Shown here in pieces: positions 36,555 to 46,363 of a stretch of DNA of 64,000 bases. The position numbers and the translations under genes are program-made. Under the pieces are notes generated by a model. The model was given only the letters and a program-made list of their open reading frames with translations. It did no database searches and was not told the origin of the DNA. The DNA is from DATNPH01 sp036703315. Lineage in GTDB: Bacteria; Cyanobacteriota; Cyanobacteriia; Cyanobacteriales; Coleofasciculaceae. The stretch spans positions 16,852 through 80,851 of the forward strand of contig DATNPH010000106.1 of the NCBI GenBank assembly GCA_036703315.1, written 5' to 3'. Positions within the stretch are counted from its first letter, which is position 1, and each line of letters opens with the position of its first letter.

Positions 36555-36932
36555 GACATAAGGTATTGGTGTTTAACTAGCTATCCGCGATCGCACTAGT
36601 GCCGCTCCCTTGGAAGTCAAAAGTCAAAACCTCAAAGGGGCGTGCTTCCTGTGCCTGCTCTTTGCTGCCTTGCCCGGAGATCAACTGGGGGGCACCAGCA
36701 ACCGGAAGTGGTTGGGGCACCCAGCTCGACTACGTCCCGCTATGCTGCTATCGCTATCGCTAACACGCCTCAAAACTTCCTTGAGGATAAGGTGTTCAAG
36801 CGCTTGTAAGCTGGTCACTTATTTCTGCCAGAGAGCACTAGCTACCCAGCCGAGGTGATCAACCAGCAGATTTAAGCACGCCATGCTAGCTTGCCTTACT
36901 ACAAATATAGTACCAGTGTAGTATAAAAGCTC
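36555..36932. other. intergenic region, no gene seen
   Basis: About 380 bases. The plus-strand frame at 36610-36858 looks like chance coding in a repeat-rich stretch (including tandem GCTATCGCTATCGCTA-like sequence at 36746). No supportable gene. Confidence 0.5.
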
Positions 36933-37202
36933 TTAGAAATCTAAATCGGTGAATGGTCTTTCGCGATCAGCTAAATCCGAAGGGGGGCGGTCATTACTCC
37001 AAGCCCACCACACACAACCGCATTGACATCGATAAAACTCTTGCCACTTTTTGCGATAGTCTTCAGTCAGTACAGGTGAGCGTCTGTTGATCCAAACTAA
37101 GTCAGCCTCCCTAGAAGAAGCGGAACAACGAGGGCAGCAGAACCCTAGGGTATGAGTTGCGGATTTTGTCCATTCAGGAGGAAGTGGGGAAAAAGCGTCC
37201 AT
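36933..37202 (-). CDS. small zinc-ribbon protein
   Basis: An 89-residue protein with two cysteine clusters, CCPRC near residue 22 and CQCGC near residue 60, a zinc-ribbon arrangement. The C-terminus is short and acidic (PFTDLDF). I do not recognise a named family, though the pattern recalls short cyanobacterial zinc-ribbon proteins. It stands alone and diverges from the nucleoside transporter gene. Confidence 0.6.
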   Translation of the reverse strand: MDAFSPLPPEWTKSATHTLGFCCPRCSASSREADLVWINRRSPVLTEDYRKKWQEFYRCQCGCVWWAWSNDRPPSDLADRERPFTDLDF

Positions 37203-37493
37203 ATTATAGCTATCCTTATAAATTTATTAACTGCCAATGAAAGTGGCTAGTGGTTGATGGATACTGTTTCTCTTGTAGCAATACTTAATGTTGCTTCAAC
37301 CTTAAATTGAGAGTTTTGACAGGCTTCTGTGCCTATTTTAGGGTTCCTATCGTGTCGAAGCCCCTCCTGATCGGATATGGTTTTGAATAAATCTTGTCAT
37401 CTCCCTCAAGATAGGGATAAAACCGAAAATTTAACAGAATTCCCTAATTATTTGAGATGAGAGGTATACCACCTCATCAGAAGGACTAAGCCC

Positions 37494-39104
37494 ATGTCTC
37501 ATCCGTTTTATCTCAACCTGATTTCCTTTTTCGGCATCTTTGGTTTGTGTGCGATCGCTTGGCTGTTTTCGGAGAACCGCCGATTGCGACTCATTCCCTG
37601 GCGTGTCATCCTCTGGGGGATTGGGTTGCAACTGGTACTGGGATTTCTAGTTTTCCGATTTCCGCCCACAAGAGCGGCTTTGAATGCCTTCAACAACTTA
37701 CTCGATGGCGTCTTTGCCGCTGCTGACTTTGGTGCCCGGTTCGTCTTTGGTCCGAATATCGTCCCCTTACCAGATAAGCCCCCAGATGTTAATTTAGGCT
37801 ATATTTTCGCCTTTCGCGCCCTACCGACTGTGGTATTTTTCTCTGGGTTGATGGCATTACTTTATGCCATTGGTGTGATTCAGCCGGTGGTAAATTTCTT
37901 TGCCAAGATATTTTATAAAACAATGCGCTTGAGTGGAGCTGAGGCATTGAGTGGGGCGGCAAATATCTTTGTCGGTATCGAATCCGCGATCGTCGTCAAG
38001 CCTTTCCTAGCGAAAATGACTCGTAGTGAACTTTGCGCGATTCTGGCTTGTTGTTTTGGCACAGCCGCCTCATCAACATTGGCGATTTATGTCAGCTTCC
38101 TTAGACCCGTCTTTCCCAATATTCTGGGGCATTTAGTATCCGCCTCGATTATTGCGATTCCAGCTTGTTTCGTTTTATCGAAAATTTTAGTCCCAGAAAC
38201 CGAAACTCCCGTTACAGCGGGTGGGATTCCCACGGAGGAAGCGGCCAAGGCAGAAGCCTTTGGGGATGAGGAAGAGTTTAAACAGGAAACCGTTGGCGGA
38301 GAACCCATTGAGCGCGTTAGCCCCATGGATGCTGCAATTGTAGGAGCGCTGGATGGCGTCAAAATGGCAGTTTCCATTGCGGCTGTTCTAATTTTGATTT
38401 TGGGCTTAGTTTCTTTAATTAATCAAATTTTTGGGGGGTTAGCCAGCTTAGAAAATTCAGATAATCCGGTGCTGGGGATTATAGGGCAGTTCTTCACTAT
38501 CGTGACCTTGCAAAACATTCTCGGTGCCCTGTTTTATCCCTTAACCCTATTAACGGGTGTTCCCCTAGATGAATCCTGGACAGCCTCGGTGATTATTGGA
38601 CGCCGACTCTTGGAAACCGCGATTCCTCCCTATCGGGCGCTGGCAGACGCTGCCAAAGCAGGACAGGTGAGCGATCGCACCGTGTTAATTGTTAGCTATG
38701 CCCTTTCAGGATTTGCCCATGTTGCCTCTGTGGGGATTTTTGTAGGAGGCACCTCAGCCTTAATTCCCTCACGGCGTCGAGATGTTTCTCAACTCGGTTG
38801 GAAAGCTTTATTTGTTGGCACGCTAGCAACTATTATGATTGCCTGTATTGCTGGTGTTTTTGATACTGGCGATCCCAGTATCCTGGGAGAAAAAAAGCCA
38901 CAGCCTGCAATCACTGCTCCGGCAGCACCAGTTGCAACGCCATCTCCTAGCGTTCCCCCTGCTGCCCCGGTAGTACCAGTACCCCCTAAGGCGACTCCTC
39001 GCCCTACTCCTCGCGCTACAGCCTCTCCAACCCAGGCAACTCCCCGCCCTACCCCTCGCGCTACGGCTTCACCCACTCAGGTAACTCCTCGCCCAACGCC
39101 TTAA
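37494..39104 (+). CDS. concentrative nucleoside transporter (NupC/CNT family)
   Basis: A 536-residue membrane transporter. The CNT N-terminal domain (WRVILWGIGLQLVLGFLVFR) is followed by a gate domain and the C-terminal nucleoside-binding core, with phrases such as GAEALSGAANIFVGIESAIVVKP and CCFGTAASSTLAIY. It should import nucleosides driven by H+ or Na+. The central loop is acidic (EEAAKAEAFGDEEEF). Unusually, the last 50 residues are a Pro/Thr/Ala-rich tail with two tandem TPRPTPRATASPTQ units. Its start is preceded by the segment AGGACTAAGCCC. Confidence 0.88.
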   Translation: MSHPFYLNLISFFGIFGLCAIAWLFSENRRLRLIPWRVILWGIGLQLVLGFLVFRFPPTRAALNAFNNLLDGVFAAADFGARFVFGPNIVPLPDKPPDVNLGYIFAFRALPTVVFFSGLMALLYAIGVIQPVVNFFAKIFYKTMRLSGAEALSGAANIFVGIESAIVVKPFLAKMTRSELCAILACCFGTAASSTLAIYVSFLRPVFPNILGHLVSASIIAIPACFVLSKILVPETETPVTAGGIPTEEAAKAEAFGDEEEFKQETVGGEPIERVSPMDAAIVGALDGVKMAVSIAAVLILILGLVSLINQIFGGLASLENSDNPVLGIIGQFFTIVTLQNILGALFYPLTLLTGVPLDESWTASVIIGRRLLETAIPPYRALADAAKAGQVSDRTVLIVSYALSGFAHVASVGIFVGGTSALIPSRRRDVSQLGWKALFVGTLATIMIACIAGVFDTGDPSILGEKKPQPAITAPAAPVATPSPSVPPAAPVVPVPPKATPRPTPRATASPTQATPRPTPRATASPTQVTPRPTP

Positions 39105-39183
39105 TCTACGGTCACTCGATTTTAGATTTTGAAAGGGCAGCTTAACTAGAAACCCTAACTTTTAATTATCAGCCCTTAGTTCG

Positions 39184-39792
39184 ATGAATCCAGAGCCTGA
39201 AATTCGCCGCTTGATTGAACTGATGCCTGCTTCTGGGCGGATGCTGACAAAAATCGTTAGCAAACCGCAACAAAATAGGGTGATTGAAAGCCCCTTTCCC
39301 CTACCGTTGTCTCAGGAGCGCCCAATTTTTATTAACTTTGATTTGTGGCGTCGTTTACCTAAAGCACAGCGAGATATGTTGCTGTTGCGGACAGTTAGTT
39401 GGCTGATTGGCATTAAGTGGTTTAAGCCGGACTTGTATCAAGCAGTAGTTCTGGCAGGACTTTTAGGAGGGATAGTGGAGTTGATCCAGGGAGATGCCGT
39501 GGGCATTGTGGTCGCTACAGGATTGAGTGCGCTTGCTAGTACTCAAATTTGGCGTGGCACTCGCAGTACTGCAACCGAGCTGGATGCCGATACGGAGGCA
39601 ATCAAAGTCGCAACGCGGCGGGGTTACACTGAATCTGAAGCGGCTCAACATCTATCGGCTGCCATTGAAGCTGTTGCTCAGCTTGAAGGGCGTTCTAGCT
39701 TGAATTTTACGGAATTAGTTCGTTCTCAAAATTTGCGCGTGATCGCAGGTCTTTCGCCTGTAGGCGTGCCCAATACAGTGAAGCAAGATTAG
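39184..39792 (+). CDS. DUF3318 family protein
   Basis: A 202-residue cyanobacterial protein recognised as DUF3318 by EIRRLIELMPASGRM and FINFDLWRRLPKAQRDMLLLR. A short hydrophobic hairpin (VVLAGLLGGIVELIQGDAVGIVVATGL, about residues 82-110) may enter the membrane. The C-terminal half is helical, with SEAAQHLSAAIEAV. Function unknown. It follows the nucleoside transporter after 79 bases and may be co-transcribed with it. Confidence 0.8.
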   Translation: MNPEPEIRRLIELMPASGRMLTKIVSKPQQNRVIESPFPLPLSQERPIFINFDLWRRLPKAQRDMLLLRTVSWLIGIKWFKPDLYQAVVLAGLLGGIVELIQGDAVGIVVATGLSALASTQIWRGTRSTATELDADTEAIKVATRRGYTESEAAQHLSAAIEAVAQLEGRSSLNFTELVRSQNLRVIAGLSPVGVPNTVKQD

Positions 39793-40196
39793 TCGTCAGG
39801 CACGATCGCCGAGCACTACCCTTAGAAAATTATATTTACAAGTTAGTTTCATCCCACTTAAAATCGAAGATGCACTGATCACGCTAATCAGGTTTTTTCA
39901 TCTACCTTGAGTAAGGTTTAATTCCTTAAGTCACTCAACTAGGTGAAGCTCTCGCGCGAGAGCTAATAGATAATTTTAGATCATTGAGACTAATAAGCAC
40001 CTTCAAACACAGGGCATTTACTAAGTGTGAAAGTGCGAGAGCTGCTTGGCTTTCTTAACATATCGTCAACAAGACACATAGTAGTTTTTGCCGAAATACT
40101 GGTATTGCTTGTTGAAGTAACCTCTTGCTCACCTGTGGTTAAGTTATAGACGGATTAAAGCATGCGATTACATACGCCGATAGGGAGAAAAGGATT
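39793..40196. other. intergenic region with an 18-base palindrome
   Basis: About 400 bases with no gene. The only structural feature is the perfect palindrome at 39947-39964, listed separately. Confidence 0.5.
39947..39964. repeat. perfect 18-base palindrome
   Basis: AGCTCTCGCGCGAGAGCT reads the same on both strands. It lies in the gap between the DUF3318 gene and the next gene. It could be an operator or a hairpin at a transcript end; no T-run follows. Confidence 0.6.
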
Positions 40197-40730
40197 GTGA
40201 AGACTGTGCGATCGCTCCAACCATCCCAAGATAATGTCTTATTTATGCCGGTGGCTGGAGGCATCTTCGTCGGATTAGGACTTTTGTTGATTTCCTCTGG
40301 CAAGTTAACCACACTCACTTGTAACCGAGTGGGCTCAACACTAGACCAATGCCAGTTAGTATCATCAGGCATCCTAGGGTCACTTATGCAAGAAACCCGA
40401 CATATCGAACTACAGGGTGCCAAAGTTGAAGCTAACCCGATGGATGACGACGCCTCGCGAGTTATCCTCTTAACCAAGAGTGGAGAGATTCTTTTTACCT
40501 CCTCCACTATCGACAATGACATAAAGAGTATTGCTACTGCCTCTGACATCAATGACTTTGTTAAGCAAGTCAAAAAGGCATCGCTGACAATTCACAACGA
40601 TGAGCGATGGCATTATGTGCAAATGGGAGGATTTATCATTAGCTTTGGTTTACTCACTTGGGTGTTTTCTGCGCTAAGCAGACATAATCTGGGAGTCAGT
40701 GAAAAGCCAGAGCTAAGAGCAAAGAGGTAA
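40197..40730 (+). CDS. two-helix membrane protein, function unknown
   Basis: A 177-residue protein starting at GTG 40197; a purine-rich AAGGA stands close upstream. One membrane helix is near the N-terminus (PVAGGIFVGLGLLLISS) and one near the C-terminus (VQMGGFIISFGLLTWVFSAL). Between them is a soluble region of about 90 residues with a SASILSK-like beta pattern and two cysteines (TCNR, QCQL). I recognise no family. It could be a PH-like domain between two helices, which is only a guess. Confidence 0.65.
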   Translation: MKTVRSLQPSQDNVLFMPVAGGIFVGLGLLLISSGKLTTLTCNRVGSTLDQCQLVSSGILGSLMQETRHIELQGAKVEANPMDDDASRVILLTKSGEILFTSSTIDNDIKSIATASDINDFVKQVKKASLTIHNDERWHYVQMGGFIISFGLLTWVFSALSRHNLGVSEKPELRAKR

Positions 40731-40807
40731 CTCGATTATTGGGCACATCTACCACCCAATACTCAGCGCTTCCTAAGGATTCGTACAGTAAACACTTTCG
40801 TCCCCAA

Positions 40808-41063
40808 TCATCGGGCCAGGGAAGTAGTGACAACCTCAATCACTAAATCTGGCGGCGGATAGCAATCCAAATCTACAACACCGTCTCCTTAGGTGAAGTT
40901 GAGCGTGTTCGCCAACTGAATAGGACATATCGGGGCGGCACTCAATAACTCCTTCTTTTCTGTAGCAACAGTTAGTGAGTTCATTTGAGGGAATGCTTTT
41001 GATACTGCAATACAAGCTTATTCTTGTCGGGCAGGTGTCTCGTCTGCCATAGATATAGGGCAC
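40808..41063 (-). pseudogene. Uma2-family nuclease remnant (frameshifted)
   Basis: On the minus strand one frame reads VIECRPDMSYSVGEHAQL. After a shift of frame it continues with GVVDLDCYPPPDLVIEVVTTSLAR followed by TGA. These are the two conserved core motifs of the Uma2 (putative restriction endonuclease, DUF820) family, whose catalytic acid residues lie in the RPD and PDLVIEV strands. The N-terminal half and the C-terminal end are missing. It is an eroded gene. Confidence 0.65.
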
Positions 41064-41424
41064 CCATTAGGCGCATCCTAACAAATTTCAATCACCCGGA
41101 ACTAGCAACATCCGCTTTTCTTTGCTTTTTGTGAACATGTTTGTTACTAACAGCTTTTATGTCCACAATATGCCGTTTCGATTGGCTGTTCGAAATATGT
41201 ACTTTCCTAATATATCCTCCGTTAGCTAGAGGCAACGGTATGGGAACCAGAGCTAAGTTTGTAGCCTTTACATACGCATTATTTAAGAATTAGAAAGTTA
41301 AATGTGGACACTTTTTAGACTAAAACTGGCTCAGCTACTACCTTTTCATCTTCTTAATTTTTATCCGGATAGAGCATGGAGAAGTCCGAATCAGGCAGTA
41401 TAAGTTCCGACGAGGACATCAACA
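41064..41424. other. intergenic region, no gene seen
   Basis: About 360 bases between the Uma2 remnant and a short exported-peptide gene. No structure that I can support. Confidence 0.5.
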
Positions 41425-41616
41425 ATGCATTTTTACAGCACTATCGTATTAGGTAGCTTGTTAGTTACTGGTCTAGCCAGTACCTTCCCCAGTGTCGAGA
41501 ATCGCGCTGAAAAGCTACAGCAGCCCAATTCAGTGCAACAATACCTACTAGCTAACAACAGTTGTACATCTGGGGCAACGAAGAGTCCCCCTCCTGGCTG
41601 TGGACGCAGAGAATAA
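41425..41616 (+). CDS. small exported protein, hypothetical
   Basis: A 63-residue frame with a plausible signal peptide (MHFYSTIVLGSLLVTGLAS) and a short polar remainder with two cysteines (NNSCTSG, PPPGCG). A ribosome-binding site GAGGA stands eight bases before the ATG. No homolog is recognised. It may be real or chance; the export signal and ribosome site favour a real gene. Confidence 0.45.
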   Translation: MHFYSTIVLGSLLVTGLASTFPSVENRAEKLQQPNSVQQYLLANNSCTSGATKSPPPGCGRRE

Positions 41617-41878
41617 ATAGGCAATTGCGGTACGTTGAAAGCCACTTCGTCGGTCAAGACGGCATATTCCATGCTGTTTTAGATTGGAGAGGCATTGCTC
41701 GTCTCTCTAATTCAAAATTTACTCATGTAAACTTCAAAAACCTTGAAATTTTAATTTTGAATTTTGAATTCCTGTCTCAGGTGACCGAAAATCTCGTGTA
41801 CCTACTTCAGAAAGTCAAAAGTCAAAATTAAGACCCCATAAATAAATTTAGGGGATTGCAATCAAGCTCGGTTACAAA

Positions 41879-43312
41879 CTAAGCAGGTTTCCACTTCCCA
41901 TGAAAACTATGGGGAATAACATTGGGTAATCCCAGCCGACAGACTGGTTCCTCATTCAGAGCGTTGCTATCAAACACCACTACCTCACTCGTGTCAGAAT
42001 TGCCATCATATACAACCGTCAGCACCCAACCCTGTTGAGGATTGATCGCATCGGGAGCATAGAGGGCTTCTGATGGATAGCAGTTCTCACCCAGATCAGC
42101 GACTGTTAAAATGTCACTTTCTTGGTCAAATCTAGCGATCGCACCAAATATTTCCTGGGTAATATCCGCTCCATCGCGGTGTACTGATAAATACATGTAA
42201 GGTGAGGCTTGCCCTACTAGCTGATCCGGCACAACAGGAAATTCACAAGCTCTGTCGATTAACTCTTCCAAGCGTGTTACCTTACCCATCTGAGGATTGA
42301 GACGTGCTTGCCAGAGAGTTCCCTTGGTCTTTGTATGAATTTGACCTGTTGCAATTTCTTTGAGATACTGATTCGTCTGAAAGTCTGGATAACGCACAAA
42401 ATCAATAACGATTAAGCCATCCCCGTCCACATAACCATTGCCGAAGTGCCACTGGAACCAAGGTTCAGCTTCAGTGCGACTGACTAAAGAGAGTGTTTCG
42501 CGATCGAGGACAATAATCTGAGTTGCCTGATCAGGTTGCCATTGCAGAGCATCACTGTAGCTACTCAAGCCCACTGCTGTTGGCAGGAGATTCACTCGCA
42601 GTGGTGGAACAAAAAATACTAGATATTGTCCTACCATGACAAAATCATGCACTAGAGGCAGACCATCTAGCGGTACTGAACCTTGTTGGATAATCTTGCC
42701 CGCGCCATCGCTTTTATAAGCCCTTAGTGTCGCATTTACTCCAGGGGAAACCCCAAAGTTAAAAATCTCGCCTGTCTTCGGGTCACGCTTGGGATGGGCA
42801 GAAAAAGGTGCTCCTTTCTCCAACTGGGTTAAATTATCGATTCCTCGGGTTTCCAATGTCTGGAGGTCGAGGGCATGAGGATTTCCACCTTCCCACAGGG
42901 CTAGTAGCTTATCAGGTAATGGCAGCACCGAGGTATTAGCCGCGTTCTTAATGGGTCTGAGCCATTGATTCCAAAGTGCTCCTGGTGCAGTCATGCCGTA
43001 GTTACCGTATAGCAATTCATCGGCTGCGGCTTCTTTTTTGTAACCAGAGGTTTGCACGTAGCGATAGAGTCCCGTAGCACCAGCATCAGTGAAATGTACT
43101 CCCAAAATTGCCCCATCACCATCAAACCAGTGACCGACTTGTACACCACCCCGTTCTAAACGTGCTGGACCATTACGATACAAGACACCCCGTAAGCCTT
43201 CTGGAATCTTGCCAGAGAGGATAGGCAACGGGGTGAGTGGAAATTCTTTTGCGGGTTGGGCGATCGCGTTTGCCCAAGCTCTACGGGTTAATGGCTTGCT
43301 GGTTGTAGTCAT
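41879..43312 (-). CDS. carotenoid cleavage oxygenase
   Basis: About 477 residues from MTTTSKPLTRRAWANAI; the open frame runs 13 residues further to 43351. It belongs to the RPE65/carotenoid oxygenase family: N-terminal LRGVLYRNGPARLERGG, and four iron-binding histidines expected in SAHPKRD, LVHDFVM, QWHFGNGY and the C-terminal HSFHGKW. The length and sequence resemble the cyanobacterial apocarotenoid 15,15-prime oxygenase (Diox1/ACO) that makes retinal. The exact substrate cannot be read from the sequence. Monocistronic. Confidence 0.9.
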   Translation of the reverse strand: MTTTSKPLTRRAWANAIAQPAKEFPLTPLPILSGKIPEGLRGVLYRNGPARLERGGVQVGHWFDGDGAILGVHFTDAGATGLYRYVQTSGYKKEAAADELLYGNYGMTAPGALWNQWLRPIKNAANTSVLPLPDKLLALWEGGNPHALDLQTLETRGIDNLTQLEKGAPFSAHPKRDPKTGEIFNFGVSPGVNATLRAYKSDGAGKIIQQGSVPLDGLPLVHDFVMVGQYLVFFVPPLRVNLLPTAVGLSSYSDALQWQPDQATQIIVLDRETLSLVSRTEAEPWFQWHFGNGYVDGDGLIVIDFVRYPDFQTNQYLKEIATGQIHTKTKGTLWQARLNPQMGKVTRLEELIDRACEFPVVPDQLVGQASPYMYLSVHRDGADITQEIFGAIARFDQESDILTVADLGENCYPSEALYAPDAINPQQGWVLTVVYDGNSDTSEVVVFDSNALNEEPVCRLGLPNVIPHSFHGKWKPA

Positions 43313-43586
43313 GCTGTAAGAAAATTCTCGGATCAGCAGATGGTTATTCAAGACTGCTGCTACTGTTATCTTATTAATTTTTATTACATCTAGCTGGTTC
43401 GTTCCAAAATACTGCCTAAAGGCAGACTTTGGTTTTACCTTTGAGGAAAAATCGTTTTCGGCTAGTTGGTAGTTGCTTAGTTAGACGCTGGACAGTAGTA
43501 GTTAAGACTGCCGAGTTTTGAGTTAAGTTACGCGGTTGACTTGTAACTAACTCAAAACTATTAAGTCTTGTCAGAGGGGAGTTTAG

Positions 43587-43823
43587 CTAGATTTTTGTGG
43601 AGTTGGTCGTAATTTTTTTGAGTTGCTCAAGGAGTTCCGAAGGAAGGTGATGCAAGGCGCTTCCCTGCCATCCTTTTGAGTCTTGATATTGCAAATTTCC
43701 GCAATAGATATTGCCTTTGTGAATATGCCAACCGCCAGTTGCTTGACTTATTTCATACCCAGCTTGCTGGAGGCTTGAGACAAGAGCTGATGTAAGTTTT
43801 TTAAGGTTTTTTCGGATTCTCAT
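43587..43823 (-). CDS. small conserved-looking protein, unknown
   Basis: A 78-residue frame from ATG 43823 (MRIRKNLKKLTSALVSSL; a TTG at 43829 would add two residues). The basic N-terminal helix is followed by a beta-rich part (GWHIHKGNIYCGNLQYQDSKGW) and a C-terminal helix LPSELLEQLKK. The shape faintly recalls small RNA-binding toxins, but no motif supports that. Function unknown. Confidence 0.4.
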   Translation of the reverse strand: MRIRKNLKKLTSALVSSLQQAGYEISQATGGWHIHKGNIYCGNLQYQDSKGWQGSALHHLPSELLEQLKKITTNSTKI

Positions 43824-44113
43824 AGTCAATAGTTCTGACCTTTATAACTGAGACTTTTAATTGGCTGTTATGATGTAATATTGACAGGGAATTCTACATT
43901 TTTTCACTATCTAGTGGTGGATTTACTTGCACATACTTCTCTCCAAATGCGTATTTCATTAGGCTAGAGGACTCTAAAAACTAGATGAGAGCTGAGTGGA
44001 TGGAAAAGTCAAGAGCAGCATTCTCTCTGCGCTGGAGTACGACATAAGGTTCGCACTTAAGTTAGTTAACAGGAACGACGGCAAGACTGTCTCAAGGGTA
44101 ATTTACAGCGAGG

Positions 44114-45034
44114 ATGGAGCTTTCCAATTTTCAGAAACCAGGTTTGATTACTGTTTGCGGTTCGACGGCTACTGGCAAGTCAGGACTGGCTTTGGAACTA
44201 GCTCAGCGGTTGAGATGTGTAATTATCAGTGCTGATTCTCGTCAGGTTTACCGGGAGTTTGATATTGGCACAGCAAAGCCCTCTGCGGCTGAACAACAAC
44301 TGGTGCCGCATTATTTAATAGATATCTGTGACCCGATCGAGACGCTGACGCTGGCAGATTACCAGCAGCAGGCTCAAGCCTTAATCAGCCAGTTCCATCT
44401 CCCCTTCTTAGTTGGAGGTACGGGTTTATACATTCGTTCGGTGGTGCAGGGATTGAAAATTCCCAGAGTTGCGCCTCACAATGAATTGCGATCGCAACTT
44501 TCCTCTCTCGGTCAAAACCAGCTCTACCAATTCCTACAACAAGTTGACCCCCCTGCTGCTCAGAAGATTCACCCGAATGACGAAGTGAGAACATTACGGG
44601 CATTAGAAGTATTTTATGTGACTGGACGCCCAATTTCAGAGCAGCAAGGAGAGAATCCCCCCGACTATCCCATTCTCCAAATTGGTTTGGAATGTAGCAA
44701 CAGCGAAATCCTTGAGCGCCGTATCCAACAGCGCACTGAGCAAATGATAGCGGCGGGTTGGGAAGCTGAGGTGAAAGCCCTGTGTGAGAAATACGGTTCA
44801 GATTTACCGTTGCTAAACACACTGGGTTATCAGGAAATGAAACAGTATCTTGCGGGCGACCTTTCCCTTGATGAAGCAAAAGAACTAACCGTATTGCACA
44901 CTCGCCAATTTGCCAAACGACAACGTACCTGGTTTCGTGCTTATCCAGAAATTGAATGGTTTGATGCAGATAATCCTGGGTTGCTAGAGAAGGTCTGGCA
45001 GCTAGTGCAGCAGTTTATTGACAATCTTAAGTGA
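44114..45034 (+). CDS. miaA: tRNA dimethylallyltransferase MiaA
   Basis: A 306-residue protein of usual length. The P-loop GSTATGKS is at 16-23, followed by the tRNA-anticodon recognition phrase SADSRQVYREFDIGTAKP, then DICDP, GGTGLYIRSVVQGL and the C-terminal QFAKRQRTWFR. MiaA adds a dimethylallyl group to A37 of tRNAs that read codons starting with U. The start at ATG 44114 is directly behind GCGAGG, a very close ribosome site, so an alternative start is not excluded. A dispersed repeat follows the gene. Confidence 0.95.
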   Translation: MELSNFQKPGLITVCGSTATGKSGLALELAQRLRCVIISADSRQVYREFDIGTAKPSAAEQQLVPHYLIDICDPIETLTLADYQQQAQALISQFHLPFLVGGTGLYIRSVVQGLKIPRVAPHNELRSQLSSLGQNQLYQFLQQVDPPAAQKIHPNDEVRTLRALEVFYVTGRPISEQQGENPPDYPILQIGLECSNSEILERRIQQRTEQMIAAGWEAEVKALCEKYGSDLPLLNTLGYQEMKQYLAGDLSLDEAKELTVLHTRQFAKRQRTWFRAYPEIEWFDADNPGLLEKVWQLVQQFIDNLK

Positions 45035-45098
45035 GAGTATCCGGAGCAATACCCAAAGCCCGTAGCTGTTCTGCCAGTATTTGGGCGCATTGTTGAAG

Positions 45099-45300
45099 AA
45101 GGCAGAGGGCAGAAGAAGGAAGGCAGAAGAAGGAAGGCAGAAGGGGGGATTGTTTCCCCCCAGTCACTCCCAGCCACTGAATACCTTCAGTGGGGGATTG
45201 TAACCCTTGATCCAAATCCTTCGCCAGAAGCCTTGGGAAGAAGGCAGAAGGAAAATCCTTCTGCATAAGAGCCCTTTCCTTTGCATAAGAGCCTTTCTTG
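45099..45300 (+). repeat. dispersed 200-base repeat, copy A
   Basis: About 200 bases that recur at 54451-54640 in the same orientation. It includes AAGGCAGAGGGCAGAAGAAG, the block TCACTCCCAGCCACTGAATA and the end TTTGCATAAGAGCCTTTCTT. The copy here follows miaA. No gene is intact inside. It is probably a repeat family spread through the genome. Confidence 0.75.
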
Positions 45301-45476
45301 TTCAGCTTGTTCAGCACGATGTTGCTGTTGCTCCTTGCTCCTTACTATCCAACTTTATGCCGAACAAAGCGATCGCTTGAATCAATCACTATGATGAAGT
45401 TGCCCAGACCTATAGCCAGATTCTCTAACCTGAGGTGATATTTTTGAGTTGATTGATAACAAGGAAATCTTCACCC

Positions 45477-45929
45477 ATGACCAAGTTACTTGAACAAGCG
45501 CTCGCAGCCGTCTATCAACTTCCAGAACAAGATCAGGACGCGATCGCCTCACTGATTCTAGATAAAATTGCATCTAAAGATATAGAAATTGTCCCCTCTC
45601 CAATTTCCAAAGCTCACATTGAAACCCTAGAGCGGTTTTACACCCTGCGGGAAAGACCCGAAATTTTACCGTTTCTTGAGAAATTTCCGTTTCTCGTTCC
45701 CCCGTTACTAGAAGCACCCGATAAAATTCGCCAACACTTTCCCGATGCAAAGCTATTCCTTCAGGTAGTTGATGACCCTGAAATTATCGACTATGTACAT
45801 CTGGTTCTCTCAATATTGACAAAGATTGACCCAGATGATGCAGTTTCCAAACTCAATCAAGTAGATAAGGAATGGGAGTTAGGACTTTCTTACGAGGTAC
45901 GGAAGCGCTTTTTTACCGCTCTAGAATAA
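45477..45929 (+). CDS. hypothetical protein with antitoxin-like N-terminus
   Basis: About 150 residues from MTKLLEQALAAVYQLPE. The first 33 residues (LLEQALAAVYQLPEQDQDAIAS) resemble the N-terminus of cyanobacterial antitoxins that pair with RelE/ParE-type toxins. The rest (FLEKFPFLVPPLLEAPDKIRQ and a helical C-terminus) is not antitoxin-like and is unknown to me. No toxin follows directly; the VapBC pair begins 160 bases later. AAGGA lies 12 bases upstream of the ATG. Confidence 0.6.
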   Translation: MTKLLEQALAAVYQLPEQDQDAIASLILDKIASKDIEIVPSPISKAHIETLERFYTLRERPEILPFLEKFPFLVPPLLEAPDKIRQHFPDAKLFLQVVDDPEIIDYVHLVLSILTKIDPDDAVSKLNQVDKEWELGLSYEVRKRFFTALE

Positions 45930-46090
45930 TTGATGCGTGCTGTAGTCGTCGCATTATCCTGATTTGACAAAACAACTACCTATTTTTTCTAAAGTTAGTC
46001 AAAAGATTAGCTTTATCTGCTTTATCTGTATTGAGAAGCGGTTCCGATAAAGAGCAAGCACCATCTTCATCCAACTTCTACACTAGAAAC

Positions 46091-46360
46091 ATGAGTGAAT
46101 CCAAGACCCTGACTATCCAGCTTTCTTCTGAAGAAAGGGCTCACCTTGAAGCTGAAGCAAAAAGGCTTCATCTGCCTCCTGATGCCTTAGCAGTTATCCT
46201 ATTTCAGTTCAGTCTAGCTCAGGCGAAGACGAATCTATCCATCGATTCCCTTGCGGCGCTATGGCGTCTTCATGAACTTACTAAGGATTTGCCTGGCGTT
46301 GACCCCGTAGAATTAATACACGCAGGTCAAGAAAACCTTGAAGAGCGAGGTATTTTCTAG
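46091..46360 (+). CDS. antitoxin of a VapBC-type pair
   Basis: An 89-residue protein starting at ATG 46091 (MSESKTLTIQLSSEERAHLE); the frame extends upstream to 46031. A ribbon-helix-helix-like head is followed by a linker (SLAALWRLHELTKDLPGVDP) and a tail that should wrap the toxin. It ends three bases before the PIN-domain gene begins, the usual antitoxin-toxin order. Function inferred from neighbour and shape. Confidence 0.7.
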   Translation: MSESKTLTIQLSSEERAHLEAEAKRLHLPPDALAVILFQFSLAQAKTNLSIDSLAALWRLHELTKDLPGVDPVELIHAGQENLEERGIF

Positions 46361-46363
46361 TCA

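Noticed and set aside
36610..36858. 82-residue plus frame
   Set aside because: It reads through tandem GCTATCGCTA-like repeats, has no ribosome site and no family pattern.
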